This document shows, piece by piece, positions 7,837 to 16,762 of a stretch of 64,000 nt of DNA (position 1 is its first letter; each line of letters starts with the position of its first letter). The notes below the pieces were generated by a model. The model searched no databases and was not told the DNA's origin. It saw only the letters and a list, made by a program, of their open reading frames with translations. The translations under genes and the position numbers were made by a program. This DNA is from Sulfurimonas sp. HSL-3221 (GTDB lineage Bacteria; Campylobacterota; Campylobacteria; Campylobacterales; Sulfurimonadaceae), in assembly GCF_021044585.1 (NCBI RefSeq), contig NZ_CP087998.1, positions 992,001 through 1,056,000 of the forward strand, written 5' to 3'.

Positions 7837-8648
7837 GCCAGCAGTTTTTTCATCAGTTCGATGTGGTAGCTCTCCTGGAAGTTGATGAAGTCGAAAAAGG
7901 CGGAGAGCTCCTCATCCCTGACCGCTTCGGCGAGGGAGCGGCACTGCTCTTTGGCATTCTCCTCCTCGGCGATGCCGTTGCGGATAAAGGCATCGAGATC
8001 GTTGATCTTGTAGGTCCGTTCATCCAGGGGACGGGGCAGGGCGAGGATCCCCATCTGCGCCATCATGTTCCCGAAGGACTTCAAGTGGAACTGCGACTCG
8101 TCGATCAGGTCCTGGTAGATGTCTCGCTCGAGCAGGTTGCCGCTTTCGTTCTGCATATAGGCGTAGATGAGGATCAGCTCGTACTCTTTGTAGGACTCCT
8201 CGAACAAAAAGAGGGTCAGCGCGTCGGTCTGGGGTTGGTCGAGGGATTTTCCCGGCAGGGTGCGGTGGCGGTCGAAGGCGGTGACGGGGGCATCGGCTCC
8301 GGGGCGGCAGCGCAGGGCCTCCAGCCTTGCGATGAGGTATTCGTCGTCGGTGATCATCCGCGCCGAGAGCGCCGAATCAGGATAGAAGGCCATGGTGGCC
8401 TTGACGGTGCCGATGAGTGCCTGTAGGGCTTCGGAATTGTTGGCGGGCTGGCCGAGGTCGACGTCGCGGTCATAGGTGTATGCGGTTCCCTTTTCCGCCA
8501 GGGCGCGCGCGATCCAGCGCATATGCCGGAAGGCGATCTGGGCATGGTCGTAGAGCTCGGACTTTACCGCGTCGTCTTCGAGCATGAAGGAGGTGAAGAG
8601 GATGTTCAGCCAGAGGGCGTGTTTATGTTTGAAAACGTCCGGTGTCAC
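7818..8648 (-). CDS. Ferritin-like iron-binding protein
   Basis: 276-aa, mostly helical protein. Two carboxylate-rich helices are visible: EESYKEYELILIYAYMQ and the segment containing EEENAKEQCRSL and FQESYHIELM, which together look like the EExxH-type di-iron pairs of ferritin-like domains. It starts at GTG 8648, overlapping the IscU-like stop by 4 nt, so the two genes are translationally coupled. The pairing suggests iron storage or delivery connected to Fe-S work. The specific activity is not known, and whether all metal ligands are present cannot be settled by eye. Confidence 0.6.
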   Translation of the reverse strand: MTPDVFKHKHALWLNILFTSFMLEDDAVKSELYDHAQIAFRHMRWIARALAEKGTAYTYDRDVDLGQPANNSEALQALIGTVKATMAFYPDSALSARMITDDEYLIARLEALRCRPGADAPVTAFDRHRTLPGKSLDQPQTDALTLFLFEESYKEYELILIYAYMQNESGNLLERDIYQDLIDESQFHLKSFGNMMAQMGILALPRPLDERTYKINDLDAFIRNGIAEEENAKEQCRSLAEAVRDEELSAFFDFINFQESYHIELMKKLLAQVSPK

Positions 8649-9076
8649 TTCGTCTCCTCCGTGGCGCAGCTGCTGGCGATCGGGAGCCGGTGCAGCTCCT
8701 CCTCCCCGCCCTGCGTCCGGTGTGCCAGGTTCTGCAGGGCGGCATTGAAGGCCGTCAGGACGAGCTCCGAGCAGGCCCGCTGCTTTTCGGGGGCGTCGGC
8801 GACCTTCTCCTCCATCTTGTGCATAATAGTCGTGGCTTCGTCGATGCCCGCGCCTTTGACCATTTCGGTAAAGACGGAACCGAGCACGACCGTGTCCTGA
8901 CAGCCGTTGGTCGCAAAGGCGATCTCGTTGACCGCAGCGGTGTCTTTGCCCAGGTAGAGGATGACATACTCGCCGCTTCGCTCGTCGTAGCCTATGCCGA
9001 CCCCGCCCGGGTCATCCAGTTTGCCGTAGTTTTTCGGCGCCATCATATGTTCGATGATCTCGTCGCTCAGTTCCAT
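8645..9076 (-). CDS. IscU/NifU-N-like scaffold lacking the first cluster cysteine
   Basis: 143-aa protein aligned by eye with IscU: MMAPKNYGKLDDP matches the N-terminal helix/turn, NGCQDTVV the second Cys, and ACSEL the third. The position of the first Cys and the catalytic Asp (the PACGD motif) reads as SGE, so Cys becomes Ser and Asp becomes Glu. A lone extra Cys lies near the C-terminus. It may have a non-canonical role, such as iron binding or cluster transfer, rather than being the main scaffold. ATG 9076 is preferred over GTG 9082 because of the GGAGG spacing. It is coupled to the ferritin-like gene. Confidence 0.7.
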   Translation of the reverse strand: MELSDEIIEHMMAPKNYGKLDDPGGVGIGYDERSGEYVILYLGKDTAAVNEIAFATNGCQDTVVLGSVFTEMVKGAGIDEATTIMHKMEEKVADAPEKQRACSELVLTAFNAALQNLAHRTQGGEEELHRLPIASSCATEETK

Positions 9077-9168
9077 TTCCACCCCCTCCGTGTACTTCTT
9101 GTGATATTATTCTAACCTTAATATGCTTGAAGGAGCGCACTGCGCGCTGCTTCTGCGAAGGAGATGCA

Positions 9169-10929
9169 CTGAGTCGCCGCAAACCCGTCAAAGATAACGG
9201 TTTTACCGCCGAAGATTTTCTTGTCACGACCCCCGAAGAGATGCAGCGCCGCGGCTGGGAACAGCTCGACGTCATCCTCGTTAGCGGGGACGCCTATATC
9301 GATTCGCCCTTTATCGGCGTGGCGATGGTGGGGCGCATTCTCGAGCGCGAGGGGTACCGTGTCGGCATCATCGGACAGCCGGACATCGAGAGCGCCGAAG
9401 CGATCAGCCGCCTCGGGGAGCCCCGACTCTTCTGGGGGGTGAGCGGCGGGAGCGTCGACTCGATGGTCTCCAACTACACGGCGACGAAGAAGTTCCGCAA
9501 CAGCGACGACTACACTCCCGGCGGCAAAAACGACCGGCGTCCCGACCGCGCGACCCTGGTCTATACGAACCTGATCCGCCGCCATTTCAAAAACACGGCC
9601 CCGATCGTCCTGGGGGGCATCGAAGCGAGTCTGCGCCGCATCACCCACTACGACTACTGGAGCAACAAGCTGCGCAAACCGATCCTCTTTGACGCCAAGG
9701 CGGACTACCTGATCTACGGGATGGGGGAGATCGCGTTGCTAGACCTGACGCATGCCCTGGAAAAGGGCGAGGACCCGACGACGGTACGCGGGGTCTGTTA
9801 CATCTCCAAAACCCCGGAGCCCGATTACATTCAGCTCCCTTCCCACGCCGAGTGTCTGAAGGAGAAAGAGCGCTACATCGACATGTTCCAGTACTTCTAC
9901 GACAACAACGACCCCATCTCCGCCAAGGGCCTCTGCGAGGAGGTCGACGGCCGCTACCTTATCCAGAACCCGCCCTGCGACTACCTCAGCGAGCCGGAGA
10001 TGGACGGCCTCTCCGCCATGCCCTTTACGCGGGAACTCCACCCCTACCACAGGCAAGCGGGTGAGGTGAAATGCCTGGAGACGATCAAATTCTCCATCAT
10101 GACCCACCAGGGGTGCTGGGGCGAATGCAACTTCTGCGCCATCGGCGTACACCAGGGGCGTACCATCCGTACCCGCTCGGAGGCCTCCATCGTCGGCGAG
10201 GCAAAGGCTTTTACCGAGTACAACGATTTCAAGGGGATCATCTCCGACGTCGGAGGGCCGACGGCGAACATGTACGGCTACGAGTGCAACAAAAAGCTCA
10301 AACTCGGCACCTGCGACCATCAGCGCTGCGTCGATTCGCGCCACCTCTGCTCCTCCATGAAGGTAGACCATTCGCGCAACATCAATCTGCTGCGCCAGGT
10401 GCGGGCGGTGCCGGGGATCAAAAAGGCCTTTGTCGCTTCAGGCATCCGCTACGACCTGATCAACGAGGATAAACAACACGGCTACGACTACCTGAAAGAG
10501 CTGGTACGCCACCATATTTCCGGGCAGATGAAGGTGGCTCCGGAGCACACACAGCAGCACGTTCTCGACCTGATGGGCAAGCCGGGCAAGCAGACGCTGA
10601 TCGATTTTAAAAAGCTTTATGATAAACTAAACGCAGATGAGGGAAAAAAGCAGTTTTTGACGTACTATCTTATTGCAGCACACCCGGGCTGTACGGAAGC
10701 GGACATGCACGAGCTGAAGCGCTTCACGTCCGAAGAGCTCAAGATGAATCCGGAACAGGCGCAGGTATTCACGCCGACGCCGGGGACGTGGTCATCGGTG
10801 ATGTATTACACGGAGATGGATCCGGAGACCCGGAAAAAGATCTTTGTCGAAAAAGATACGCGCCGCAAAGAGAAGCAAAAAGAGATCGTCGTTAAAAAAC
10901 AGCAGTTCAGGAGCGGTTTCGCCAGTTAA
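9169..10929 (+). CDS. YgiQ-family radical SAM protein
   Basis: 586-aa enzyme of the YgiQ/UPF0313 family. An N-terminal cobalamin-binding-like region begins around EQLDVILVSGDAYID; the radical SAM cluster motif GCWGECNFCAIG and the PGTWSSVMYYTEMDP end segment are characteristic. The substrate is unknown for the family. No ATG fits: GAAGGAG at 9157-9163 places the start at CTG 9169, giving MSRRKPVKDNGFTAEDF; a TTG at 9127 is in frame but has no ribosome site. It is divergent from the IscU-like gene and 12 bp upstream of the kinase-like gene. Confidence 0.85.
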   Translation: MSRRKPVKDNGFTAEDFLVTTPEEMQRRGWEQLDVILVSGDAYIDSPFIGVAMVGRILEREGYRVGIIGQPDIESAEAISRLGEPRLFWGVSGGSVDSMVSNYTATKKFRNSDDYTPGGKNDRRPDRATLVYTNLIRRHFKNTAPIVLGGIEASLRRITHYDYWSNKLRKPILFDAKADYLIYGMGEIALLDLTHALEKGEDPTTVRGVCYISKTPEPDYIQLPSHAECLKEKERYIDMFQYFYDNNDPISAKGLCEEVDGRYLIQNPPCDYLSEPEMDGLSAMPFTRELHPYHRQAGEVKCLETIKFSIMTHQGCWGECNFCAIGVHQGRTIRTRSEASIVGEAKAFTEYNDFKGIISDVGGPTANMYGYECNKKLKLGTCDHQRCVDSRHLCSSMKVDHSRNINLLRQVRAVPGIKKAFVASGIRYDLINEDKQHGYDYLKELVRHHISGQMKVAPEHTQQHVLDLMGKPGKQTLIDFKKLYDKLNADEGKKQFLTYYLIAAHPGCTEADMHELKRFTSEELKMNPEQAQVFTPTPGTWSSVMYYTEMDPETRKKIFVEKDTRRKEKQKEIVVKKQQFRSGFAS

Positions 10930-10941
10930 AGGAGCAGACAA

Positions 10942-12468
10942 TTGGCACTGTTTGGAAAGCTATTTAAGAAAAAAGAGCCCTCGAGGCCGGAAGTCGTCCC
11001 GGTCGAAGAGGTCGAATTGCAAGACGCCCCGTTCAACCTCAACGATACGTTGCGCGATGTCGCGAATATTCTCTCTCTTGATGCGCAGGAGAAGCGCATC
11101 TCCATCGTTTACCGGATGAAAAAGAATGTCCCTTCCGCCGTTATCGGAGACCGCTACAAGCTCTCCCGTCTGCTGAGCGACATCATCGGGAATGCGATCG
11201 ATTTCACCGATAAGCGCGAAGACGTCGTTGTCCAGATCAGTCGGAACGAAAGCAATGACGAGGCGCTGGAGCTCCATTTTGAGGTGATCGATTACGGGGT
11301 CGGGATGGACGAGACGGTCGTCGAAGAGATCCTGATGCCGATGCTCACCAGCGACACCCCGGCGGCGGCGTTCGAGATCCGCGGCAGCGGGCTGCAGCGC
11401 GCCCGCGACATTGTGCACGCAATGCAGGGCAGCATCCGTCTGAGCAGCCGGCCGAAGAAAGGGACGCGGGTCAATTTCCATCTGCTCCTTTCCGCCGAAA
11501 ACCTCAAGGAAAAACGCCACTACCGTCTGCCGAACAAAGAAGGCGTCGGGCGCAAGACCCTGGTCGTCGACAACGATATCGGCAGTGCGAAGGCCGTGGT
11601 GCCGATGCTGGAGTACTTCCGTCACGACGTGAGCGTCGGTAACGTGGCAGACCTGGCTTTCATGGAGTCGTACGATATTGTTATGGTCTCCTCCGAATAC
11701 TGGAGCGACGAGCTCTATGCGGATATCCAGAAGCTGGGGGAGGCGTGTCCGAAGATCGTGATGATCGAAAGCATGATCAACCACCAGGAGGTGGAGGAGC
11801 GCGCCCTCGAGTACGTCGACTGGCTCATCTATAAACCCTTCACCCAGCAGTTCGTTTTTGAAATGCTGGTGGCGCTCTATTCCGATGCGCTCAGCACGGC
11901 TCCGGAAGAGTCGGAGGCCGCGGCGCCGGAAGCACCTGCCGTCGAAGAGGCCATTAAGGAAGAAGCGCTCCCCGAGCCGCATATTCCGGAAGAGGTCGCT
12001 CCCGCAGCGGACACGGCAAAAGCGAAAGCCGTTTCGGCGGTGGAGGCCTTCCTCAACGGGACGGTCATGGCCGGCGAGCAGAATGAGCGCAGCGTCTATT
12101 GCAAATCTGCCCACCAGTTCTTCGTGGCGGCGGACGGATTGGCCCACTGCGGCAATGACTATACGGCCTTTGTCGAGAAACTCAAAGAGGCGATCTGGAA
12201 GTATGTCAAGGCCGACCGCGTGATCATGGGGATGATCGGCCAGGGACAGCTTGGGGAGGCGGCGGAGTACTGCGTCAAGATGAAGCAGCCCCTCGCCGAA
12301 CTCGGTGTGTATAAACTCGCCTGCCTTGCGGATCTGCTTGAAACGGCGTGCCGGGAGCGGAATGCGGAGGAGATAGAGGCATTGACGAATGCCATCGGAT
12401 TTATTCTCAAACAGACGATTTCGTCCCTCGATCAGTTCATCGAACAGTCGAAATACAAAATCCGTTAG
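10942..12468 (+). CDS. Histidine-kinase-like protein without phosphotransfer residues
   Basis: 508-aa soluble protein. Residues about 40-180 form a GHKL ATPase: N-box with IIGNAIDF, G1 DYGVGMD, G2 RGSGLQRA. There is no HisKA dimerisation helix or H-box. Residues about 195-315 are receiver-like (LVVDND at the start, YKPF near the end), but the phosphoacceptor Asp position is Ser (IVMVSSEYW). A Pro/Glu/Ala-rich linker leads to a helical C-terminal domain (about 360-508). TTG start at 10942 with AAAGGAG upstream. It shares the EKRHYRLP linker with the next gene and is probably its paralogue and partner. Confidence 0.75.
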   Translation: MALFGKLFKKKEPSRPEVVPVEEVELQDAPFNLNDTLRDVANILSLDAQEKRISIVYRMKKNVPSAVIGDRYKLSRLLSDIIGNAIDFTDKREDVVVQISRNESNDEALELHFEVIDYGVGMDETVVEEILMPMLTSDTPAAAFEIRGSGLQRARDIVHAMQGSIRLSSRPKKGTRVNFHLLLSAENLKEKRHYRLPNKEGVGRKTLVVDNDIGSAKAVVPMLEYFRHDVSVGNVADLAFMESYDIVMVSSEYWSDELYADIQKLGEACPKIVMIESMINHQEVEERALEYVDWLIYKPFTQQFVFEMLVALYSDALSTAPEESEAAAPEAPAVEEAIKEEALPEPHIPEEVAPAADTAKAKAVSAVEAFLNGTVMAGEQNERSVYCKSAHQFFVAADGLAHCGNDYTAFVEKLKEAIWKYVKADRVIMGMIGQGQLGEAAEYCVKMKQPLAELGVYKLACLADLLETACRERNAEEIEALTNAIGFILKQTISSLDQFIEQSKYKIR

Positions 12469-12478
12469 GGGGTGGCGG

Positions 12479-15082
12479 ATGCAAAATTATAAACTGATCA
12501 TAACAGCGCTTGTCGCCGTGGCGTCATTGGCATTGATGGCGGCGGAACCCTACATGAACATTGTCGTTGCCGCGGGTAACAGCAAAGCGGAGATGGATAT
12601 CTATGTCCATACGCTGAAACGGAAATTCGCGGCCGATCCCGCCATTGCCGAAGCACAGGCCAATGAACATTTCGAGGTTGTCAGCCGACGGTCGGGGCGT
12701 CACTACATCACCAGCGTCGAGCCGCTCCGCGACAGCGAGGTCGTCTCCAAGGTGCTGGAAAAGGTACAGCGCTATTTCCCGGACGCCTATGTCTACACCC
12801 ACCGCGGCGATGAAGTGCCTGCAGCCGAACCCGAGCCGAAGGTGGAGGTGAAAACGGTCTATGTTCCCGCCGAACCGGAGATCAAAACCGTCTATATCCC
12901 GGCCGAACCGGAGGTCAAGACCATCTATGTCGACAGGCCTTCGAAGGGGATCCCCTCCGAAAAGATTCTGATCGCGCTGATGATCCTCGGAGCGCTCTTG
13001 CTGCTGCTAATCCTCTTCGCCCTCTATCAGAAACAGAAGCTGTCAAAAATAAGCCGCGTGCTCAAAAAAGAGCATGAAGAGCTCGAGCAGATGCTCGAAC
13101 ACCAAGAAGACATCATGGTCAACGTCGGCGAGAAGATCCGGCAGCCGGCCAAGGAGATCAGCACCAGCAGCGAGAAGATCCTGCAGACGCAGCTCGACCC
13201 GGAACAGAGCCGTGAACTGGAGAAGATCAAGCATTCCGACGAACTGCTCCTGGACATCACGAATGACCTGATCGACTTCCTGAACCTCAAGTCCGACAAG
13301 GTCAAGCTGCGGCATGAACTGTTCAATATCAACAACGTCCTCGACGAGATGGCGGGGACGGTCAGTAGCCGAGCACGGGGCCGCGGGGTCGAATTCATCT
13401 TCGACATCGAGAAGGGCGTACCGGCCAAGTTTATCGGGGATTCGCTGCGCCTGGGGCAGGTGCTCACCAACCTGATGAGCAATGCCATGAAGTTCACCGA
13501 AGCCGGGGAAGTAAAGCTCCATATCCGGCGTCTGCCGGACAAGGGCGGGAAGGTGATGCTGGAGTTTATCATCTCCGACACGGGCATCGGTATTGACCCG
13601 AAACGTTTCAACGATATCTTTGAACCCTTCTCTTCGGCCAACGATCTGAAAGAGACGGGACTGGGGCTCTACATCTCCCGTGCGCTGATCGAGATGATGG
13701 GCGGTGCCATCGAGATCAAAAGCGTCATAAGCAAAGGGAGCGATTTCATTCTGACAATCCCGCTGGAAGTGCCGGACGTCAACGAAAAACGCCACTACCG
13801 TCTCCCGGCCAAGGCCTTCACGGGGCACAGCTTCGTGATCGTCGAGGTGCAGCCGACGGCGGCGGATGCGCTCAAAAAGATGCTGGAGTACTTCAAAAAC
13901 GACGTTAGCGTCCGATCGCTGGGGGCGATCCGCAACAAGAGCGATATCCTCTTCGAAAGCGAGGTCGTCATTATCGCCGAAGATGCCTTTACGCCGGACG
14001 TACAGGCCCTGATAAAGCGGGTCAAGAGCGAAACGGACAACAAGGTCGTCCTGGCGGGGAGCATGATGAACGAGCCCCACGACGTCTCAGCGCTTAAATC
14101 GATGATCGATGCGCGGATCATGAAACCGCTGAACCTGCAGCGTATCTACGACCTGATCGTCGACCTTTTCGAAGACAGTATCAAAGAGGTCGATACCGAG
14201 GGCGTGACGCCGCGGCACACGTCGCCCAAAGCGATCACGGAGCAGCACTATGAGGATGTCCCGGAAACGCCGAACATCACGAAGCAGAGCTTCAGTGCCT
14301 TCGCGGGGGCGTCGGTCCTGATCGTCGAAGACAACCTGATCAACCAGAAGGTACTGCTGAGCCTCTTCAACGGCAGCGGCATCAGGGTGACCATGGCCGG
14401 CGACGGCGTCGAAGCCCTTGAAGCGGTGCAGGACCCGAAAAACCGTTTCGACCTCGTGCTGATGGATATCAACATGCCGGTCATGGACGGCTACGAAGCG
14501 ACGCGCCACATCCGTTCGGACGCGCAGTACGACGATATGCCGATCGTCTCGCTGACCGGTCTGGGGCTGCCCGAGGAGATCGCGAAGATGTACGCGCTCG
14601 GGATGAACGCGCACCTGACCAAACCGGTACAGGTGGGGCGGCTCTATACGGTGTTCAGCCGCTTCGTCAAGACGGCGGCCCCGGCAGCCAAGACGCCGGC
14701 CCGCACGGCAACGTCGCCGCTGAAGGGAACCGCGTTCGCCAATACGGAGGTCCTTGCGGCCAGGGACGGCCTCATGCGCGCCAGCGGCGATGCGGAGCTC
14801 TACGGCGAGATCCTCGAGGAGTATGTCACGCTGTACGCCAGCGCGGACCAGACGCTGGAGGTCTTTATTAAGACGGGGAACTTTGATGCCGCCAAGAAAC
14901 TGGCGCACGACATCAAAGGCGTCAGCGCCAATATCGGCGCGACCCACATGGTACAGGTCTGCGAGGCCCTCAATGTCGGCTTGTCGCGGAACCTGGAGAA
15001 CAGCAAACTGCTCGCGCTCAAAAGCGATTTCGACCGCCACCTGCATGATGTATTGAAAGAGGCGAGAAAGTACCTGCCGTAA
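12479..15082 (+). CDS. Membrane hybrid sensor kinase homologue with Glu in place of the H-box His
   Basis: 867 aa. Signal/TM 1-22; periplasmic domain to about 122, possibly SPOR-like; three 11-aa repeats 124-156; TM about 163-183; coiled coil to 215. The H-box reads VNVGEKIRQP where NMSHEIRTP is usual, so the phosphoacceptor His is Glu218. The ATPase is otherwise intact (NLMSNAMKF, DTGIGI, GLGLYISR). A degenerate receiver (about 458-570) precedes a complete receiver with Asp663 (VLMDINMPVMDG) and an HPt domain with His810 (LAHDIKGVSANIG). It cannot autophosphorylate by the usual route and may act as a phosphatase, scaffold or relay. It lies 10 bp after the related gene. Confidence 0.85.
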   Translation: MQNYKLIITALVAVASLALMAAEPYMNIVVAAGNSKAEMDIYVHTLKRKFAADPAIAEAQANEHFEVVSRRSGRHYITSVEPLRDSEVVSKVLEKVQRYFPDAYVYTHRGDEVPAAEPEPKVEVKTVYVPAEPEIKTVYIPAEPEVKTIYVDRPSKGIPSEKILIALMILGALLLLLILFALYQKQKLSKISRVLKKEHEELEQMLEHQEDIMVNVGEKIRQPAKEISTSSEKILQTQLDPEQSRELEKIKHSDELLLDITNDLIDFLNLKSDKVKLRHELFNINNVLDEMAGTVSSRARGRGVEFIFDIEKGVPAKFIGDSLRLGQVLTNLMSNAMKFTEAGEVKLHIRRLPDKGGKVMLEFIISDTGIGIDPKRFNDIFEPFSSANDLKETGLGLYISRALIEMMGGAIEIKSVISKGSDFILTIPLEVPDVNEKRHYRLPAKAFTGHSFVIVEVQPTAADALKKMLEYFKNDVSVRSLGAIRNKSDILFESEVVIIAEDAFTPDVQALIKRVKSETDNKVVLAGSMMNEPHDVSALKSMIDARIMKPLNLQRIYDLIVDLFEDSIKEVDTEGVTPRHTSPKAITEQHYEDVPETPNITKQSFSAFAGASVLIVEDNLINQKVLLSLFNGSGIRVTMAGDGVEALEAVQDPKNRFDLVLMDINMPVMDGYEATRHIRSDAQYDDMPIVSLTGLGLPEEIAKMYALGMNAHLTKPVQVGRLYTVFSRFVKTAAPAAKTPARTATSPLKGTAFANTEVLAARDGLMRASGDAELYGEILEEYVTLYASADQTLEVFIKTGNFDAAKKLAHDIKGVSANIGATHMVQVCEALNVGLSRNLENSKLLALKSDFDRHLHDVLKEARKYLP
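12848..12937 (+). repeat. 33-nt in-frame tandem repeat in the kinase gene
   Basis: Two full 33-nt units (12848-12880, 12881-12913) and a partial third encode V/I-K-T-V/I-Y-V/I-P-A-E-P-E. This forms an extended periplasmic stalk before the second membrane helix. Confidence 0.8.
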
Positions 15083-15105
15083 CGGCGGATTTAGTAATCA
15101 TTCCC

Positions 15106-15111
15106 TACAAT
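15106..15111 (+). promoter_or_regulatory. -10 box (TACAAT) 6 nt before the S4 gene
   Basis: TACAAT ends 6 nt before ATG 15118 with no Shine-Dalgarno between them. The start is fixed by the conserved MRIDKFL, so a leaderless message is likely. Confidence 0.5.
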
Positions 15112-15117
15112 TACCGC

Positions 15118-15366
15118 ATGAGAATAGATAAATTTCTGAATGCGGTCAACATCACGAAGCGCCGCACCGTGGCGCAGGATATGCTTGCCAACGGGGTCGT
15201 CAGCATCAACGGCCAGAGCGTCAAGGCGAGCAAGAACGTCGCGGTGGGGGACATTGTTGCCATCGCCTACCTCAAGGGGGAGAAGCGCTACGAAGTGCTG
15301 CAGATCCCGACGACGAAATCCACACCCAAATCGATGCAAAGCGAATACGTAAAGGAACTGAATTGA
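15118..15366 (+). CDS. S4-domain RNA-binding protein
   Basis: 82-aa protein consisting of one S4 domain. MRIDKFLNAVNITKRRTVAQ and GVVSINGQSVKASKNVAVGD are the canonical helix and turn that bind structured RNA. Its size and form match the RqcP/YabO-like and Hsp15-like small S4 proteins that act on ribosomes and stalled 50S subunits; which one cannot be decided here. It overlaps the trpD start by 4 nt, so trpD translation may depend on it. Confidence 0.85.
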   Translation: MRIDKFLNAVNITKRRTVAQDMLANGVVSINGQSVKASKNVAVGDIVAIAYLKGEKRYEVLQIPTTKSTPKSMQSEYVKELN

Positions 15367-16349
15367 CCTACAGCGAAGCCAAAGCCGCGTTTGAACGCCT
15401 TTTCCGGCATGAGATGGACGATGCGCAGATGCGCGACTTCCTGCTCTCGATGAAACTGGATGAAACGATGCCGGTCGAGGCGCTGGCCGCCGCGGCATCC
15501 GTGATGCGCGCCAACGCCATCGCGCTGCCCGTGGACGAAACGCTGCGCCCGGAGTTGATCGACATCGTCGGCACGGGGGGCGACAAGATCGGCAGTTTCA
15601 ATATCTCCTCGACGGTGGCGATCCTCTGCGCCTCGATGGGTTCCTACGTCGCCAAGCACGGCAGCCGCTCCGTCACCTCGAAATCGGGCAGTGCCGATAT
15701 GTTCGAAGCCCTGGGGGTCAGGCTCGATCTTGGCATCGAACAGACCGCGCGCCTGCTCGAGGAGACGGGCTTTACTTTCATGTTCGCCCAGAACCACCAC
15801 CCGGCGATGAAGTTCATCATGCCGGTGCGCAAAAGCATCCCCGAAAAGACGATTTTCAACGTTCTCGGCCCGCTGACCAATCCTGCCGGCGTCGGGAAGA
15901 TCATGCTCGGCGTCTTCGATAGAAGCTTCGTGCCGAAAATTGCGGAAGCACTGAAGATCAACGACGTGACGTCGGCGATCGTCGTCAGTTCGAAGGAGCG
16001 GATGGACGAGATCAGCATCTCCGACATCACCTACGCTGCCCGTGTGGATGAGAAGGGGATCACCGAGTACGAGATCGATCCCGCCCTCTACGGCATTCCG
16101 CGTCAGCCCCTTGAGGCGATCGTCGGCGGTGACGCGGATGCGAATGCCGCGATTTTGAGGAATATCTTTGAAAACCGTGCGACGGACGCACAGCGCGATA
16201 TTGTCCGCATCAACGCGGCCAACGCCTTCATCGTCGACGGGAAGGCGCGGGATATCCAGGAGGGGCTTGAGATGGCCGACGAGGGGCTGCAGAGCGGACG
16301 GGCAAAGGCCAAGCTGGCGCAGATCATCGAGGTCTCCGCAAAACTGTGA
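15363..16349 (+). CDS. trpD: Anthranilate phosphoribosyltransferase
   Basis: 328-aa enzyme of tryptophan synthesis that transfers PRPP ribose phosphate to anthranilate. The PRPP/Mg motif DIVGTGGDKIGSFNISS, the KHGSRSVTSKSGSAD stretch and NVLGPLTNPAG are diagnostic. It starts at TTG 15363 with AAGGAA upstream and overlaps the S4 gene. No other trp gene is adjacent; it sits in a unit S4-trpD-tsaE-lptB joined by short overlaps. Confidence 0.95.
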   Translation: MTYSEAKAAFERLFRHEMDDAQMRDFLLSMKLDETMPVEALAAAASVMRANAIALPVDETLRPELIDIVGTGGDKIGSFNISSTVAILCASMGSYVAKHGSRSVTSKSGSADMFEALGVRLDLGIEQTARLLEETGFTFMFAQNHHPAMKFIMPVRKSIPEKTIFNVLGPLTNPAGVGKIMLGVFDRSFVPKIAEALKINDVTSAIVVSSKERMDEISISDITYAARVDEKGITEYEIDPALYGIPRQPLEAIVGGDADANAAILRNIFENRATDAQRDIVRINAANAFIVDGKARDIQEGLEMADEGLQSGRAKAKLAQIIEVSAKL

Positions 16350-16762
16350 GACAGCTCAAATGCGGCAAGGAGGACCTGGACCGGGTGGTCGGCGCCATGA
16401 TGGACGCGCTGCCGCGGGGCGGCGTCGTGATCTTGCAGGGCGACCTCGCCAGCGGCAAGACGACGCTGACCCAGGCCGCGGCGCGCCATCTCGATATTGA
16501 CGAACCGGTCACCTCGCCGACCTTTTCGCTGCAGCAGTGCTACGGCGACCAGATGTTCCACTACGACATCTACAACCACGGCATCGAGCATTTCCTCGCC
16601 CTGGGGCTCCTTGAAGAGTTGGAAAAACCGGGCTATCATTTCATCGAATGGGGTGACGAAACCCTTATAGAGATGCTGAAGATGGCGGAGATCCCCGCCG
16701 TTGTCATTGAAATCGAAAAGTGCGCTCCCGACGCACGCTGTTACAAGGTCTACCATGCATAA
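16346..16762 (+). CDS. tsaE: tRNA threonylcarbamoyladenosine biosynthesis ATPase TsaE
   Basis: 138-aa P-loop ATPase that works with TsaB, TsaC and TsaD to make t6A at position 37 of ANN-decoding tRNAs. Walker A is GDLASGKTTL; the SPTFSL motif and the HYDIYNHG and FIEWGDE segments are family hallmarks. GTG start overlapping the trpD stop by 4 nt; its own end overlaps lptB by 8 nt. Confidence 0.93.
   Translation: MRQLKCGKEDLDRVVGAMMDALPRGGVVILQGDLASGKTTLTQAAARHLDIDEPVTSPTFSLQQCYGDQMFHYDIYNHGIEHFLALGLLEELEKPGYHFIEWGDETLIEMLKMAEIPAVVIEIEKCAPDARCYKVYHA

Noticed and set aside
12848-12937. CRISPR-like direct repeats
   Set aside because: The 33-nt units are contiguous, in frame and imperfect, with no spacers; they encode a protein stalk.
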